Below are positions 8,730 to 20,281 of a stretch of DNA of 64,000 nt, piece after piece. Under the pieces are notes generated by a model, which made no database searches, was not told the DNA's origin, and worked only from the letters and a program-made list of their open reading frames with translations. Source of the DNA: Pseudochrobactrum asaccharolyticum (GTDB taxonomy: Bacteria > Pseudomonadota > Alphaproteobacteria > Rhizobiales > Rhizobiaceae); contig NZ_QNRH01000001.1 in the NCBI RefSeq assembly GCF_003314995.1, positions 124,001 through 188,000 of the forward strand, read 5' to 3'. The number at the start of each line of letters is the position of its first letter. The first letter of the stretch is position 1. The translations under genes were made by a program, and so were the position numbers.

Positions 8730-10253
8730 ATGGCAAATAAAGCGGAGAAGATGAAAGCGCGGTTGCCGCGCGGCTTTGTGGACCGTGAGCCTCATGATCT
8801 GCGTGCAGCTGAGAAAATGCTCGCGACTATTCGCGAGGTTTATGAGCGTTATGGTTTTGATCCGATTGAAACACCGCTCGTTGAATATACTGATGCTTTG
8901 GGCAAGTTTTTGCCGGATTTGGATCGTCCGAATGAAGGCGTGTTCTCGCTACAGGATGATGACGAACAATGGCTGTCATTGCGTTATGATCTGACAGCGC
9001 CGCTGGCGCGTCACGTGGCTGAGAATTTCAATGAAATTCAGCTGCCTTTCCGCACCTATCGTAATGGCTGGGTGTTCCGTAACGAAAAGCCGGGTCCTGG
9101 CCGTTTCCGTCAGTTCATGCAGTTTGATGCCGATACTGTCGGTGCGCCCGGCGTGTCTGCCGATGCGGAAATGTGCATGATGGCAGCAGATACGCTGGAA
9201 CGTCTCGGCATTCAGCGCGGCGACTATATGATCCGCGTCAATAACCGTAAGGTCCTTGATGGCGTATTGGAAGCGATTGGTCTGGCCGGTGATGATAATG
9301 CCGGACGTCGTCTGAATGTTTTGCGCGCCATCGACAAGCTCGACAAATTTGGTGCAGAAGGCGTGAAGCTGCTGCTCGGGGAAGGCCGTCGCGATGAATC
9401 CGGCGACTTCACGAAAGGCGCAGGTCTGGATGCTGCGGCGATTGCCAAAGTGCTCGACTTTACCGCTGCCGGTGCTGAAGACGGACAGCAGACCATCACG
9501 AACCTGCGTGCCGTTGTTGAAGGCAATGCGCGCGGTATGGAGGGCGTTGAAGAACTCGCTCAGATGCAGACTTTGTTTGATGCCGGTGGTTATGCCGGTC
9601 GCGTCAAAATTGATCCGTCTGTTGTGCGTGGTCTCGAATATTATACCGGCCCTGTTTATGAAGCCGAACTGCAGTTCGACGTCACCAATGAAAAAGGCGA
9701 GAAAGTCGTTTTCGGTTCCGTTGGTGGCGGTGGCCGCTACGATGGTCTGGTGTCGCGCTTCCGTGGTCAGCCGGTTCCGGCAACAGGTTTCTCAATCGGC
9801 GTTTCCCGTCTGATGACGGCACTGAAAAACCTTGGCAAACTCGGCACAGAAGAAACGCTGGCGCCTGTTGTTATTACTGTTATGGACGGTGATGCTGAGA
9901 GCCTCGGTCATTATCAGAAATTCACGCAGGATCTGCGCGATGCCGGTATCCGTGCCGAGATGTATCAGGGCAACTGGAAGAAATTCGGTAATCAGCTGAA
10001 ATATGCAGATCGTCGCAATGCACCGCTGGCAATTATTCAGGGTGGTGATGAGCGCGCCAATGGCGAAGTTCAGATCAAAGACCTGATTGAAGGCAAGCGT
10101 CTTTCCGGTGAGATCGAAAGCAATGAGGAGTGGCGTGCCAGCCGTCCGGCGCAGGTCACTGTGAAAGAGGCTGATCTGGTTGCAGAAGTGAAGCGTATTC
10201 TCAGCCAGCAGGCTGAAGATCGCTTGCAGGAACAAAGCAGACAGGCACAGTAA
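8730..10253 (+). CDS. hisS: Histidyl-tRNA synthetase
   Basis: Charges tRNA-His with histidine. The 507-residue class II synthetase shows motif 2 ([19 protein letters not shown]), the histidine-specific blocks [16 protein letters not shown] and [12 protein letters not shown], and a C-terminal anticodon-binding domain ([20 protein letters not shown]). The N-terminal [20 protein letters not shown] and the long insert are typical of the alphaproteobacterial form. It is the first gene of a tight three-gene operon: its stop lies one base before the hisZ start. This couples tRNA charging to histidine synthesis genes, an arrangement known in Rhizobiales. Confidence 0.97.
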   Translation: MANKAEKMKARLPRGFVDREPHDLRAAEKMLATIREVYERYGFDPIETPLVEYTDALGKFLPDLDRPNEGVFSLQDDDEQWLSLRYDLTAPLARHVAENFNEIQLPFRTYRNGWVFRNEKPGPGRFRQFMQFDADTVGAPGVSADAEMCMMAADTLERLGIQRGDYMIRVNNRKVLDGVLEAIGLAGDDNAGRRLNVLRAIDKLDKFGAEGVKLLLGEGRRDESGDFTKGAGLDAAAIAKVLDFTAAGAEDGQQTITNLRAVVEGNARGMEGVEELAQMQTLFDAGGYAGRVKIDPSVVRGLEYYTGPVYEAELQFDVTNEKGEKVVFGSVGGGGRYDGLVSRFRGQPVPATGFSIGVSRLMTALKNLGKLGTEETLAPVVITVMDGDAESLGHYQKFTQDLRDAGIRAEMYQGNWKKFGNQLKYADRRNAPLAIIQGGDERANGEVQIKDLIEGKRLSGEIESNEEWRASRPAQVTVKEADLVAEVKRILSQQAEDRLQEQSRQAQ

Positions 10254-10254
10254 T

Positions 10255-11397
10255 ATGAGCACGCGTCAAACAGCAGATATAGCCGCTGATCTGGCGGCTT
10301 ATTTTGCAACTACCTCGAGTGAGGCCGTTAATATTCCGATCCTGCAGCCTGCCGATCCGTTTCTGGATATGGCAGGGGAGGATTTGCGCAGCCGGATTTT
10401 CCTGACAGAAAATGAAAACGGTGACAGCCTGTGCCTGCGTCCGGAATTTACGATTCCGGTTTGTCGCAATCATATTGCGCTGAACGCCGCAACGCCAAAG
10501 CGTTACTCCTATGTTGGCGAGGTTTTCCGCCAGCGTCGTGAAGGCGGTACCAGCTTCCATCAGGCCGGTATTGAAGACCTTGGCGGCGATAATGAACCGG
10601 CCTCCGATGCACGCTCTTTGAGTGATGCTCTGAATGCTGTGCGTCAGGCAGCAGCAAATGCATCGTTTCAGGTATTGCTCGGTGATCAGTCAGTTTTTGA
10701 GGCGGTGCTGGCATCGCTTGGCCTGCCACGCGGCTGGCAGAAAAAGCTGGCGCGCACTTTTGGTAATGCTGCTCAGCTGGAACTTGCTTTGCAGGATCTG
10801 GCATCGCCGCGCACCGGCAATAACGTACCGGAATCTTTGCGCCAGTTGGTCAATGAGCAGAATGAAGAAGCGCTGACTGCAGCGCTGACACAGGAAATGC
10901 AGGCGGCAGGGATTTCACCTGTTGCCGGTCGCACGCCTGCGGAAATTGCACGGCGTTTGATGGAAAAGCAATTGCTGGCAGCCGTACAGCTGGCAGATCG
11001 TGTGCTGACGGCGCTGAAAACATTCCTGTCCATTCGCGTGCCACTGGAGCAGGCAACTGCACAGCTGACGGAATTTGCTTCGCAGAACGGGCTTAATCTT
11101 GGTTCCGCATTGCAGGGCTTTGGCAAGCGTGTTGAAGAAATGCGTGCTGCTGGCGTTGATCTCAGTATCATTACTTATGATGCCGGCTTTGGCCGTCCGC
11201 TCGATTACTATACCGGTCTTGTTTATGAGATTACCAGCAGCGATGCCGATTGCGGCGTGATCGTCGGTGGCGGACGTTACGACCGATTGCTGACAATGCT
11301 GGGCGCTAAAGAGCGTATTTCCGGTGTTGGTTTCTCAGTCTGGCTGGATCGTTTGCAAAAATGTGCAGATGCCACACGGACAGGAGCACAGTCATGA
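10255..11397 (+). CDS. hisZ: ATP phosphoribosyltransferase regulatory subunit
   Basis: HisZ is a catalytically dead paralogue of histidyl-tRNA synthetase that forms a complex with short HisG and gives it histidine feedback control. The 380-residue product keeps synthetase-like blocks ([57 protein letters not shown]) but lacks the C-terminal anticodon-binding domain, as expected. Its start is one base after the hisS stop and its stop overlaps the hisG start as ATGA (11394-11397), which suggests translational coupling. Confidence 0.95.
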   Translation: MSTRQTADIAADLAAYFATTSSEAVNIPILQPADPFLDMAGEDLRSRIFLTENENGDSLCLRPEFTIPVCRNHIALNAATPKRYSYVGEVFRQRREGGTSFHQAGIEDLGGDNEPASDARSLSDALNAVRQAAANASFQVLLGDQSVFEAVLASLGLPRGWQKKLARTFGNAAQLELALQDLASPRTGNNVPESLRQLVNEQNEEALTAALTQEMQAAGISPVAGRTPAEIARRLMEKQLLAAVQLADRVLTALKTFLSIRVPLEQATAQLTEFASQNGLNLGSALQGFGKRVEEMRAAGVDLSIITYDAGFGRPLDYYTGLVYEITSSDADCGVIVGGGRYDRLLTMLGAKERISGVGFSVWLDRLQKCADATRTGAQS

Positions 11398-12086
11398 CCA
11401 TTACACTGGCACTGCCTTCTAAAGGACGTCTCAAAGAACAAACTATTGCAGTGATGGCTAAGGCCGGACTGAATGTTGTGTTGCCGGAAGATGATCGCAA
11501 TTACCGCGCGACAATTGAAGGCGTGGATGATGTGGACATTCTGTTCCTGTCGGCATCTGAAATCGCGCGTGAGCTTGGTTATGGTTCCGTTGATCTTGGC
11601 GTGACGGGTGAAGATCTGATCCGTGAAACATTGGCGCAAGCCGATGAAAAGGTGCAGATTGAAACGCAGCTTGGTTTTGGTCATGCGGATGTGATCGTCG
11701 CTGTGCCGGAAGTCTGGCATGATGTTTCGACAATGGCTGATCTGGATGATGTAGCGGCAGATTTCCGCCAACGTCATGGTCGCCGTTTACGGATTGCCAC
11801 CAAATATTGGCGGTTGACGCAGCAGTTTTTCTCGCAGAAGCACGGTATTCAGGTTTATCGCATTGTCGAAAGCTTGGGTGCAACTGAGGGGGCACCGGCT
11901 GCCGGTTCCGCAGATATTATCGTGGATATTACTTCGACCGGTTCAACGCTGCGCGCTAATAAACTGAAGATTCTTGATGACGGTATTATGCTGAAGTCGC
12001 AGGCTTGTCTGGTCTCGGCGCGCCGTAGTCTGGATAATCCGCGAGTGACGGAAATTATCAGCCGTATTCGTAACAGTCTGAAATAA
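11394..12086 (+). CDS. hisG: ATP phosphoribosyltransferase catalytic subunit, short form
   Basis: Catalyses the first step of histidine biosynthesis, joining ATP and PRPP. The 230-residue product is the short form that lacks the C-terminal regulatory domain and needs HisZ. Visible blocks are [46 protein letters not shown] and the PRPP-binding region [20 protein letters not shown]. The start ATG overlaps the hisZ stop by the ATGA arrangement, so the 11 in-frame codons upstream are not used. It ends the hisSZG operon, followed 24 bases later by a strong terminator. Confidence 0.97.
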   Translation: MTITLALPSKGRLKEQTIAVMAKAGLNVVLPEDDRNYRATIEGVDDVDILFLSASEIARELGYGSVDLGVTGEDLIRETLAQADEKVQIETQLGFGHADVIVAVPEVWHDVSTMADLDDVAADFRQRHGRRLRIATKYWRLTQQFFSQKHGIQVYRIVESLGATEGAPAAGSADIIVDITSTGSTLRANKLKILDDGIMLKSQACLVSARRSLDNPRVTEIISRIRNSLK

Positions 12087-12110
12087 TAAGCATATTAAAG
12101 CCTGAAGAAG

Positions 12111-12144
12111 AAAAGGCCGCAATTCGTGAGAATTGCGGCCTTTT
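12111..12144 (+). terminator. Terminator of the hisSZG operon
   Basis: A perfect 14-bp stem, AAAAGGCCGCAATT with AATTGCGGCCTTTT, followed by T. The A/T flanks make it usable in both directions, so it can also stop the convergent doxX transcript. Confidence 0.9.
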
Positions 12145-12168
12145 TGATAGGTCAAAAGCGCTTCGCTA

Positions 12169-12570
12169 TTAGCGACCGCGACGGTCAACCGAATATGCAC
12201 CGGCACCGGTTACGGCGAGCAGCAGCAGACCACCTGCAATTGCGAGGTTCTTCTGTGCCATCAGTGCGTTCATACCTTCGGCAAAATCCATGTGAGCAAC
12301 CAGTGTGGCACCGATGGTGAACAGGGCAACAACGACCGCTGCAATACGGGTCTGGAAACCGATCAGGATGGCAAGGCCGCCCACAAATTCAACCAGACCA
12401 ACGAGAACTGCGGTCACGCTTGGCATTGGCAGGCCGATTGCGCCGAAATACTGCGCAGTACCTTCAAGGCCAGTCAGCTTGCCCCAACCAGCAAGAATGA
12501 AAAGAATAGCAAGAAAAACGCGGGAGATCAGAATAACAATGGAATTCTGGGAGGCTGAAACAGTGCTCAT
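12169..12570 (-). CDS. DoxX family membrane protein
   Basis: A 133-residue inner membrane protein of the DoxX/YphA type with four predicted transmembrane segments: ILISRVFLAILFILAGWGKL, a second near VTAVLVGLVEFVGGLAILIG, a third AAVVVALFTIGATLVAH, and LAIAGGLLLLAVTGAGAYSV. The block RVFLAILFILAGWGKLTG is the family hallmark. The start at 12570 is supported by CCGGAG eight bases upstream; 35 in-frame codons upstream are not needed. In other bacteria DoxX proteins are linked with thiol-stress tolerance, but the role here is not shown by context, since the gene stands alone. Confidence 0.9.
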   Translation of the reverse strand: MSTVSASQNSIVILISRVFLAILFILAGWGKLTGLEGTAQYFGAIGLPMPSVTAVLVGLVEFVGGLAILIGFQTRIAAVVVALFTIGATLVAHMDFAEGMNALMAQKNLAIAGGLLLLAVTGAGAYSVDRRGR

Positions 12571-12843
12571 TATGAGGCTCCGGATGAGATATTGCTGGAG
12601 GGGTAAGAGTCTTCCAGACAAAAAAAGTAAACAATAGAAAAGTGATTTATGCTGCAGGCTCATTGTGCGCAGCACGAATTGCTGTTGCGCAATGGATAAC
12701 TAACAAGTGACTGTATTGTAAATATAGACAGATATTGACATATCGTTCATCAATAGTGAACCCTAAAACAGCATGTCGAAATTTAAAATTGATCATTCTG
12801 CATTGATAACGGGCTAAAGTCACGAGACGTTATAAAAAGAAAA

Positions 12844-12873
12844 CAGCCCGCAACAGTGAGCTGTTACGGGCTG
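12844..12873 (-). terminator. Terminator of fumC
   Basis: CAGCCCGCAACAG pairs with CTGTTACGGGCTG with one mismatch, four-base loop. On the minus strand it is followed by TTTTCTTTTT. It lies about 25 bases beyond the fumC stop. Confidence 0.85.
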
Positions 12874-12898
12874 CAATAAATGCATTATTCAAAGCAAC

Positions 12899-14290
12899 TT
12901 ATGAAGGCTGTAACATCAGTTCCGGGCGCACTAAAGCTTCATATTCTGCTTCACTGACAAGGCCGCTTTTGAGGGCTTCTTCGCGAAGCGTTGTACCATT
13001 GTGATGGGCAGTCTTGGCAATCTTTGCTGCCGCGTCATAACCGATCTGCGGTGCCAGAGCCGTCACCAGCATCAGCGAATTTTCCATCAACTCATGAATA
13101 CGGGCTTCATTGGCTTCAATCCCGTCAATACAATGATCGACAAAGGAATTCATACCGTCAGCAAGCAAGCGGATAGATTGAAGCACATTGGCCGCAATAA
13201 CCGGTTTAAAAACGTTGAGCTCAAAGTGTCCCTGACTTGATGCAACGGTGACAGTTGTATGATTGCCGAAAACTTGCGTGGCAACCATGGTCAGAGCTTC
13301 TGCCTGAGTCGGATTGACTTTGCCCGGCATGATCGATGAGCCTGGTTCGTTTTCCGGCAATTGCAACTCGCCGAGGCCGGAGCGTGGACCCGAGCCGAGG
13401 AAGCGAATATCATTAGCAACTTTAAACAGGTCTGCTGCTAAAGCATTCAGGCTGCCATGCAGATTGAGCAGGGCGCCATGAGAGGCCAGCGCTTCAAACT
13501 TGTTTGGCGCTGTTTTGAATGGCAGGCCGGTAATATTGGCAACGGCTTCCGCGAAACCGGTATCAAAACCTTTAGCGGAGTTCAGACCGGTGCCGACTGC
13601 TGTGCCACCCTGTGCCAGTAAGTAGACATCCGTGAGACTCTGCACAATACGGTGCTTGCCATATTCAATAGCGGCGCGATAACCGGAAAACTCCTGCCCC
13701 AATGTGACAGGTGTGGCATCCTGCGTATGTGTACGGCCGATCTTGATCAGATGCGCGAATTTCTCTTCCTTGGCTTTGAGCGCATCAATCAGATGGTCAA
13801 GGGCAGGGAGCAGGCGGGATGTGACTTCAATTGCCGTGGCAATATGCATGGCTGTCGGGAAGCTGTCATTGGATGACTGTCCCATATTCACATGATCATT
13901 CGGGTGAACCGGCTTTTTGCTGCCGATGGTGCCGCCGAGCATTTCAATTGCGCGGTTGGAAATCACCTCGTTGACATTCATATTTGACTGGGTGCCGGAA
14001 CCGGTCTGATAAATAACCAGCGGAAAATGGTCGTCGAGTTTGCCTTCAACCACTTCGGCGGCGGCCACAGTAATCGCACGTCCCAGAACAGGATCGAGTT
14101 TGCCGAGTGCGATATTGGTTTCGGCCGCGGCCTGTTTAACAATGCCGAGCGCATGGATAAGGGGGAGCGGCTGACGATCTGTGCCGATTTTAAAATTCTG
14201 CAGCGAGCGCTGGGTCTGTGCGCCCCAATAACGATCATTCTCAACGGCGATAGGGCCGAAACTGTCGGTTTCGGTGCGTTGGTCGGACAT
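12899..14290 (-). CDS. fumC: Fumarate hydratase, class II
   Basis: Interconverts fumarate and L-malate in the TCA cycle; the class II enzyme is a homotetramer without an iron-sulfur cluster. The 463-residue product carries the superfamily signature [13 protein letters not shown], the active-site region [14 protein letters not shown], and [19 protein letters not shown]. The start at 14290 ([12 protein letters not shown]) follows AGGAG, so 14 upstream in-frame codons are excluded. It is a single gene with its own terminator; only a small unrelated gene lies upstream on the same strand. Confidence 0.97.
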   Translation of the reverse strand: MSDQRTETDSFGPIAVENDRYWGAQTQRSLQNFKIGTDRQPLPLIHALGIVKQAAAETNIALGKLDPVLGRAITVAAAEVVEGKLDDHFPLVIYQTGSGTQSNMNVNEVISNRAIEMLGGTIGSKKPVHPNDHVNMGQSSNDSFPTAMHIATAIEVTSRLLPALDHLIDALKAKEEKFAHLIKIGRTHTQDATPVTLGQEFSGYRAAIEYGKHRIVQSLTDVYLLAQGGTAVGTGLNSAKGFDTGFAEAVANITGLPFKTAPNKFEALASHGALLNLHGSLNALAADLFKVANDIRFLGSGPRSGLGELQLPENEPGSSIMPGKVNPTQAEALTMVATQVFGNHTTVTVASSQGHFELNVFKPVIAANVLQSIRLLADGMNSFVDHCIDGIEANEARIHELMENSLMLVTALAPQIGYDAAAKIAKTAHHNGTTLREEALKSGLVSEAEYEALVRPELMLQPS

Positions 14291-14375
14291 AGTCAACTCC
14301 TGAAATTCTGTATTCTGGGAAGAGATCGGCAAAAGACGGTTTTAAGTGAAGTTCCGGTTCGGGGGGGCAGACGGT

Positions 14376-14627
14376 TTAGTCGTCTTCGGTCTCATCATCC
14401 GGATTTTCGATCCATGCAGTCGGTGTAACTTTTTTCTGCGTGGTGCTGTCGAGAAAAACCCACCAGCCGCTGTCATTCTCATCCCAATCGCCCCCGGCTT
14501 TTTGAAGTTGGGCAAGCTGGCGATAACGTGCGGGAGATTCGTTAATCTGCCCGTCAAAGTCAGTCCAGAGAACTGTCACGGTGCGCCCGTCTTGCGGGGC
14601 AGTCGAAATCGGATGTTCTTTACGCAT
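14376..14627 (-). CDS. Conserved hypothetical protein, 83 residues
   Basis: A short soluble acidic protein with no membrane segment. It begins MRKEHPISTAPQDGRTVTVL, includes RYRQLAQLQKAGGDWDENDS and GWWVFLDSTTQKKVTPTAWI, and ends in a run of acidic residues. The DGRxVxVxW ... ARYR ... GWWxF pattern is one I associate with small Rhizobiales proteins of unknown function. The start at 14627 is preceded by GGGAGAGAAGC; an upstream in-frame start at 14690 is less likely. It lies between fumC and groEL on the minus strand, with 85 bases to the fumC start and its own promoter probably in 14630-14770. Confidence 0.75.
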   Translation of the reverse strand: MRKEHPISTAPQDGRTVTVLWTDFDGQINESPARYRQLAQLQKAGGDWDENDSGWWVFLDSTTQKKVTPTAWIENPDDETEDD

Positions 14628-14774
14628 AATGCTTCTCTCCCGTGCCGTGACAGCGTTGATCGTGTCAGAGCAGTATGAAGGTAACTTCACTAAACCTAAG
14701 CTGGTTCAGCAGAAATTCAAGCGGAGAAATGTAAAATATGTGTCACATTGTCGCGATATTGGGGAGGGTAAGGT

Positions 14775-14801
14775 GGGAAGACGGGTTTAACCCGTCTTCC
14801 C
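14775..14801. repeat. Perfect 11-bp inverted repeat
   Basis: GGGAAGACGGG and CCCGTCTTCCC flank a five-base centre, TTTAA. Neither strand has a T run after it, so it is not a typical terminator. It lies about 150 bases upstream of the small minus-strand gene and could be a protein-binding site or a hairpin in a transcript. Confidence 0.6.
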
Positions 14802-15292
14802 GTTGTTCCGGTCTGCAACACCTTCAAAGCGGGGGCAATAGGAGCGCCTGGCCGGAACAAACTAAGTAACTGTAATTTTTTGTATCTCTACATTAGAGAA
14901 TCTCTAAAATAAAGATTGTCTCTTTGTCCGTACAGTAAAATAAAGTGACATGCATTTTTATATGATGTTATGGTTTATGTGTTTGATACAATTTCAACCG
15001 GAATGATACCCCTCTTTATTGGGATTAATTATAAATATTGAATTCTTATAATTAATATATCAATGCATTTATCCTGTTAAATTTGATGATTAGAGTAATA
15101 TTTATTGTGTTGGCTGAGGTATTATACGTTCTAGTATTAAAGCATCTTGTTAAAGATGCTTATTAAACTGCGAATATATTATAAATTGAGGCGGTGAAAA
15201 GTTTTTCCTGATTGTTGGGAGTATTTTTCTTGCGACATGCTTAATGCTGCGGGCAGATTATGGCTGTTCGGTTTTTGGGATTTACGCATAAA
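14802..15292. other. AT-rich intergenic region
   Basis: About 490 bases with strong A+T bias between 14870 and 15230 and only very short reading frames (the best, near 14951, has 18 codons). I see no gene, tRNA or clear hairpin. Its composition and position beside a groEL relic suggest decayed sequence. Confidence 0.5.
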
Positions 15293-15322
15293 AAAACCTC
15301 CGGTGATGAACCAGAGGTTTTC
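15293..15322 (-). terminator. Terminator behind the groEL relic
   Basis: AAAACCTC and GAGGTTTT form the stem, with GG/CC pairing further in. On the minus strand it is followed by TTTTTTTA. It lies just after the groEL-like 3' relic and seems to have been its terminator. Confidence 0.75.
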
Positions 15323-15338
15323 TTAAAATAAGGCTTTG

Positions 15339-15373
15339 TGGACTTCTTAGAAGTCCATGCCGCCACCCGCACC
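15339..15373 (-). pseudogene. Relic of a second groEL 3' end
   Basis: Read on the minus strand, this short piece codes for a GAGGGMDF-like end followed by a stop, matching the GGM-rich tail GGMGGMDF of the intact groEL 135 bases away. The stop codon lies inside a palindrome (GGACTTC / GAAGTCC) exactly as in the intact gene (GGATTTC / GAAATCC), and its own terminator follows. The upstream part is replaced by a short hairpin, GCACCGT-ttc-ACGGTGC (15369-15385). I infer that a tandem groEL copy, or a duplicated 3' end, was deleted down to this tail. The match is short, so chance cannot be excluded fully. Confidence 0.55.
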
Positions 15374-15408
15374 GTTTCACGGTGCAGGCTTATTTCTTGA
15401 TGGGCGTA

Positions 15409-15437
15409 AAAAAGCCCCTGATAAATCAGAGGCTTTT
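15409..15437 (-). terminator. Terminator of groESL
   Basis: AAAAAGCC and GGCTTTTT form the stem with CTGAT/ATCAG inside, giving a nearly continuous hairpin with one mismatch. On the minus strand it ends in TTTTTTA. It lies about 75 bases after the groEL stop. Confidence 0.85.
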
Positions 15438-15509
15438 TCATTTGGTAGGCGCATTATCGTGGCCGTACCGGCGCAAGCGCCTGTGCTACGAAATGCTAGT
15501 ATGGATTTC

Positions 15510-17183
<1,674 letters not shown>

Positions 17184-17260
17184 TCAAGGCCTCCCGATTT
17201 GAACTGTTGAAAAGGAATTATGAGTAACCTGGGATAAGAACCGTCAGGTCAATTCAAGAA

Positions 17261-17557
17261 TTAGGCAAGAATACCGAGAATGTCGGATTCTTTCATGATC
17301 AGCAGGTCTTCGCCGCTGATCTTCACTTCTGTACCGGACCATTTGCCGAACAGAACGCGATCACCTGCTTTAACATCCAAAGCAACCAGCTTGCCGCTTT
17401 CGTCGCGGGTGCCGGAACCAACGGCGACAACTTCGCCTTCAGACGGCTTTTCTTTGGCGGAATCAGGAATAATGATGCCACCGGCTGTCTTTGCTTCCGA
17501 TTCTACACGACGAACGACAACGCGGTCATGAAGAGGGCGGAAATTGATCTCTGCCAT
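17261..17557 (-). CDS. groES: Co-chaperonin GroES (10 kDa)
   Basis: Seven-subunit lid of the GroEL chamber. The 98-residue product has the mobile loop region [20 protein letters not shown], the roof region and the C-terminus [15 protein letters not shown]. The start at 17557 ([15 protein letters not shown]) is chosen by family length and the AAGGG just upstream; reading could extend 29 codons, but that would overlap the CIRCE operator. It is the first gene of the heat-shock operon groES-groEL. Confidence 0.98.
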   Translation of the reverse strand: MAEINFRPLHDRVVVRRVESEAKTAGGIIIPDSAKEKPSEGEVVAVGSGTRDESGKLVALDVKAGDRVLFGKWSGTEVKISGEDLLIMKESDILGILA

Positions 17558-17630
17558 GGTTATAACCCTTGAAAATACGCCTTGAACTAAGGCAGCAAAA
17601 TGAATGATGGGCTTTATTGCCCGTTGATTA

Positions 17631-17657
17631 TTAGCACTCTCCATTGGTGAGTGCTAA
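17631..17657 (-). promoter_or_regulatory. CIRCE operator of groESL (HrcA binding site)
   Basis: TTAGCACTC, a nine-base spacer, and GAGTGCTAA form the perfect CIRCE inverted repeat. It lies 74 bases upstream of the groES start, just downstream of the -10 box. In alphaproteobacteria HrcA binds CIRCE and represses groESL at normal temperature. Confidence 0.97.
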
Positions 17658-17667
17658 CGTGCCTTTG

Positions 17668-17696
17668 ATATAGGAAATAGCATTTTCGGAGTCAAG
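17668..17696 (-). promoter_or_regulatory. Heat-shock-type promoter of groESL
   Basis: On the minus strand CTTGAC (17691-17696) and CTATAT (17668-17673) are separated by 17 bases. This fits both the alphaproteobacterial housekeeping consensus and the RpoH consensus (CTTG, then CYTATnT). The CIRCE element overlaps the expected transcript start, so control is probably double: RpoH activation plus HrcA repression. Confidence 0.75.
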
Positions 17697-17921
17697 GTTT
17701 CGGGCGGGCAGAAAAGATAATATTGCCGGTGATAATCCCTGTAAAAAACTACCAAGTTTGCTCTGAACCTTCAGTACAAGCTGAACATGTAAGGTGCGCT
17801 GGCCGGAGTTATAAGTGCTTCACCGAAACAAATTTATACTCGCCGGAATAGATTTTGCAGTAGGTTCATTATGCAGGGTGAATGTGAAGCACATATGAAA
17901 TTTGCACTGCCATAATATGCG

Positions 17922-17954
17922 AAAACACCGGCCTGTTTGGCAGACCGGTGTTTT
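17922..17954 (-). terminator. Terminator of the TadG-like gene
   Basis: AAAACACCGG pairs with CCGGTGTTTT around a short loop, just after the stop at 17963 on the minus strand, followed by CGC. It also separates this gene from the groES promoter region (17697-17921), where I see nothing else. Confidence 0.8.
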
Positions 17955-17962
17955 CTGACAAA

Positions 17963-19867
17963 TTATTGGACAACGCGCAGATTGGACAATTCGTCAGCAA
18001 TCTCACGGAAAGTTTGTTCCAGTTCACTGCCGGTGGTGTTCCAAAACAGTTTGGCGCGTCTGGTTGGATAATCTTTATCAAAGCGCACACGCGATTCTGA
18101 TGCGCATTCTTTCATGATTTCCATTTGCTTGCGGTCTGTGGTGTTGCTTTGTCTGAGGTCAAGGGCGACCGTCATCACCATAATATTGCTACTTTTGGCG
18201 AGCTCGCAAAGACGGCTGAAGCGGGCGTTCAGTGCATTCGTATAATTATCATTGTTACGGGAATTGGTGTTGACGCCGGTGGTTGCTTGAAAAATACGAG
18301 GTAAATTATAGCCCGGCGTATTGGTGCCAACATAGCCAAGACCGGAATAGTATGACGTGTTTCCGGCTCTGTCTGTTGTCGTTCTGCCATCCGGATTGCC
18401 CAGGCCATTATATTGATAATAGGTATTAGCGCCATCTGTCAGAACAATGACGACTTTATCATTGCCGCGCTCGGAGCTGGGTCTGCCGCCTTTGAAAGGC
18501 GCATTTTGCATTAGTGTGCGCCAGCCCCAGACCATGCCTTCGGGAACATTGGTGCCCCCGTGCGGAACCATGTTTTTAATGCCATCCTGAATTTTTTTCA
18601 TCCCCACAGAGGTTGTGACATCTGTAAGCTCAGTGATTGGCGTTGTTGTGCAGCTGTAATTGGGGCCAATTTTTTTAGCCCCTGTTAATGTCAGGTTCTC
18701 TGCTGAAGCTGCTGTATCAGTATAGTAACGAATGAGATCCGACTGCCTTAACTGATAAGAGGATACTGAGGTTCCTTTGATGTTAGCCTGATCTGGCCAC
18801 CAGCTATTCAGCGCTTTGGTGCTGTTTACAAACTCACTCGGAGCGAACATCGGGACATACATTGTTTCAGGACGCGTTACTGACGGTACGTCTGCATTGA
18901 TACCATAGAGGCCTGGCCGGGTTTCAACGCAACCCTGCCATGAGGCATAGGTGCTGCCATTTCTGGTTTTCATGTCCTCATAGAGACTGAAACGTGTAAA
19001 ATAATGGCCGGCCTCAACACCCCAGCCAGTGCCCTCTTTGAAGTAGGCGTTATCACGAAACACAATATTTTTATTGCGTCCCACAACCAGCGGATTATTT
19101 CGTATCGGCATGGTAAAATTTTCATAATGAACCGGAGAGACGCCCGTCTGATCCATCCATGTGCGATCCCGGTTATTGGCACCGATATTGACTGAACCGG
19201 CAAAAGGAACGAGCGAGAACTGTATCGGATTTTCAAGGTGAGTAATCAGTTCGGCTTGTTTTGCCATGTTGGTGACGAGCTGACTGGCTGCATCTTGCAA
19301 TAGCTTCATGCGTTGCTGACCCGAGCCGGAGCCTCTCTCATCCATAGAGCCGGAATTATCCAGTACCAGTGCAACTTCAAGCGTATTTTTGAGGCGGACG
19401 GTTGCAGCCATATTATAGGTGTATTTGTCCCAGTCAGCTTCGCCTCTCGATAAGGCTTGTACGGCCCTGCCAAAAAAAGAAACATAGCGGAACGAAGCGC
19501 TGGCAACGATCTGCTGATCCACATTGGCGCCTTGCGGAAAAGACAGGTTAAACTTCGTTGCAGGTGGTTCGATAGCGCGCAAATTGGCATCGAATATTCT
19601 TTTGCCGAAAGTGCGCATTTCATCTTCTGTAGAGGCAACCGTGTAGCGTTTACCCACAGCCAGTGCCGCAGCATCCAGAGAGTTTTGCACATTGCCGCGC
19701 ACGCGCATCAGATTGGCCGTATCAATAGCCAGCATCATGGCAAACAAAATCGGCGGCAACATGAGCGCAAAAAGCGGAGCGATTGCACCATTCTGGTTTT
19801 TGCGGAAATGACGCACAAATAACCGGATACGGCCGGACGAATTTCCGGAAGTGGGAACACAACGCAT
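17963..19867 (-). CDS. TadG-like von Willebrand factor A protein
   Basis: A 634-residue envelope protein. Residues about 21-55 form a TadE/TadG-type N-terminus (FRKNQNGAIAPLFALMLPPI, then a transmembrane segment), which anchors pseudopilin-like proteins in the inner membrane. From about residue 160 a vWA domain follows, with the metal-ion adhesion motif DNSGS at 170-174, the conserved Thr in HGGTNVPEG, and the Asp in VLTDGANTYY. Other members act in Flp/Tad pilus assembly or surface adhesion. No other tad gene is in this window, so this is a lone copy. The start is supported by AGGAG seven bases upstream. Codon use is like its neighbours. Confidence 0.88.
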   Translation of the reverse strand: MRCVPTSGNSSGRIRLFVRHFRKNQNGAIAPLFALMLPPILFAMMLAIDTANLMRVRGNVQNSLDAAALAVGKRYTVASTEDEMRTFGKRIFDANLRAIEPPATKFNLSFPQGANVDQQIVASASFRYVSFFGRAVQALSRGEADWDKYTYNMAATVRLKNTLEVALVLDNSGSMDERGSGSGQQRMKLLQDAASQLVTNMAKQAELITHLENPIQFSLVPFAGSVNIGANNRDRTWMDQTGVSPVHYENFTMPIRNNPLVVGRNKNIVFRDNAYFKEGTGWGVEAGHYFTRFSLYEDMKTRNGSTYASWQGCVETRPGLYGINADVPSVTRPETMYVPMFAPSEFVNSTKALNSWWPDQANIKGTSVSSYQLRQSDLIRYYTDTAASAENLTLTGAKKIGPNYSCTTTPITELTDVTTSVGMKKIQDGIKNMVPHGGTNVPEGMVWGWRTLMQNAPFKGGRPSSERGNDKVVIVLTDGANTYYQYNGLGNPDGRTTTDRAGNTSYYSGLGYVGTNTPGYNLPRIFQATTGVNTNSRNNDNYTNALNARFSRLCELAKSSNIMVMTVALDLRQSNTTDRKQMEIMKECASESRVRFDKDYPTRRAKLFWNTTGSELEQTFREIADELSNLRVVQ

Positions 19868-20281
19868 AGTCTCTCCTGCCGGTCTTGCCGGGATAACATC
19901 TTATTCTTGTTCACTGTTTTTCTAATATTCTACATAATGTGCGATGCAGGCAGATGAAAAACGGAAATCAATTCTCAGTTGGCGGAGAGGGTAGCGGATT
20001 GGTTCTAACAAGCCGTCACGAAACACGGTAAAGAAACTGGACAATGCACAGGGTTAATAAAGCCTGAGCAATATTGATGTGGCTAATATGCATATAAACA
20101 GGGATGTGATGGAGCCGTTTGCGCAAAATGGGTGACATATGCTGCCTGTTGGTTTAGAGCATTTATAAAAAATCCGGCGGGTGAAGTTATGTCTTCAATC
20201 CTGCCATGAATTCAGACTGTTTGCGCATAGCGCAACGCTTACTTCGCAAATAGCGCAGTTTAATGATTTAAGGATAATGTT
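19868..20281. other. Divergent intergenic region
   Basis: About 410 bases between the TadG-like gene (minus) and the HAD gene (plus). It contains a TTTAGAGCATTTAT tag at 20153-20166, which resembles the left end of the dispersed repeats described elsewhere in this window, and GCGCATAGCGC near 20223-20234. No gene is seen. Confidence 0.45.

Noticed and set aside
15241-15441. A 66-codon minus-strand frame downstream of groEL
   Set aside because: It runs through two terminators and the groEL relic, has no recognisable domain and no ribosome binding site.
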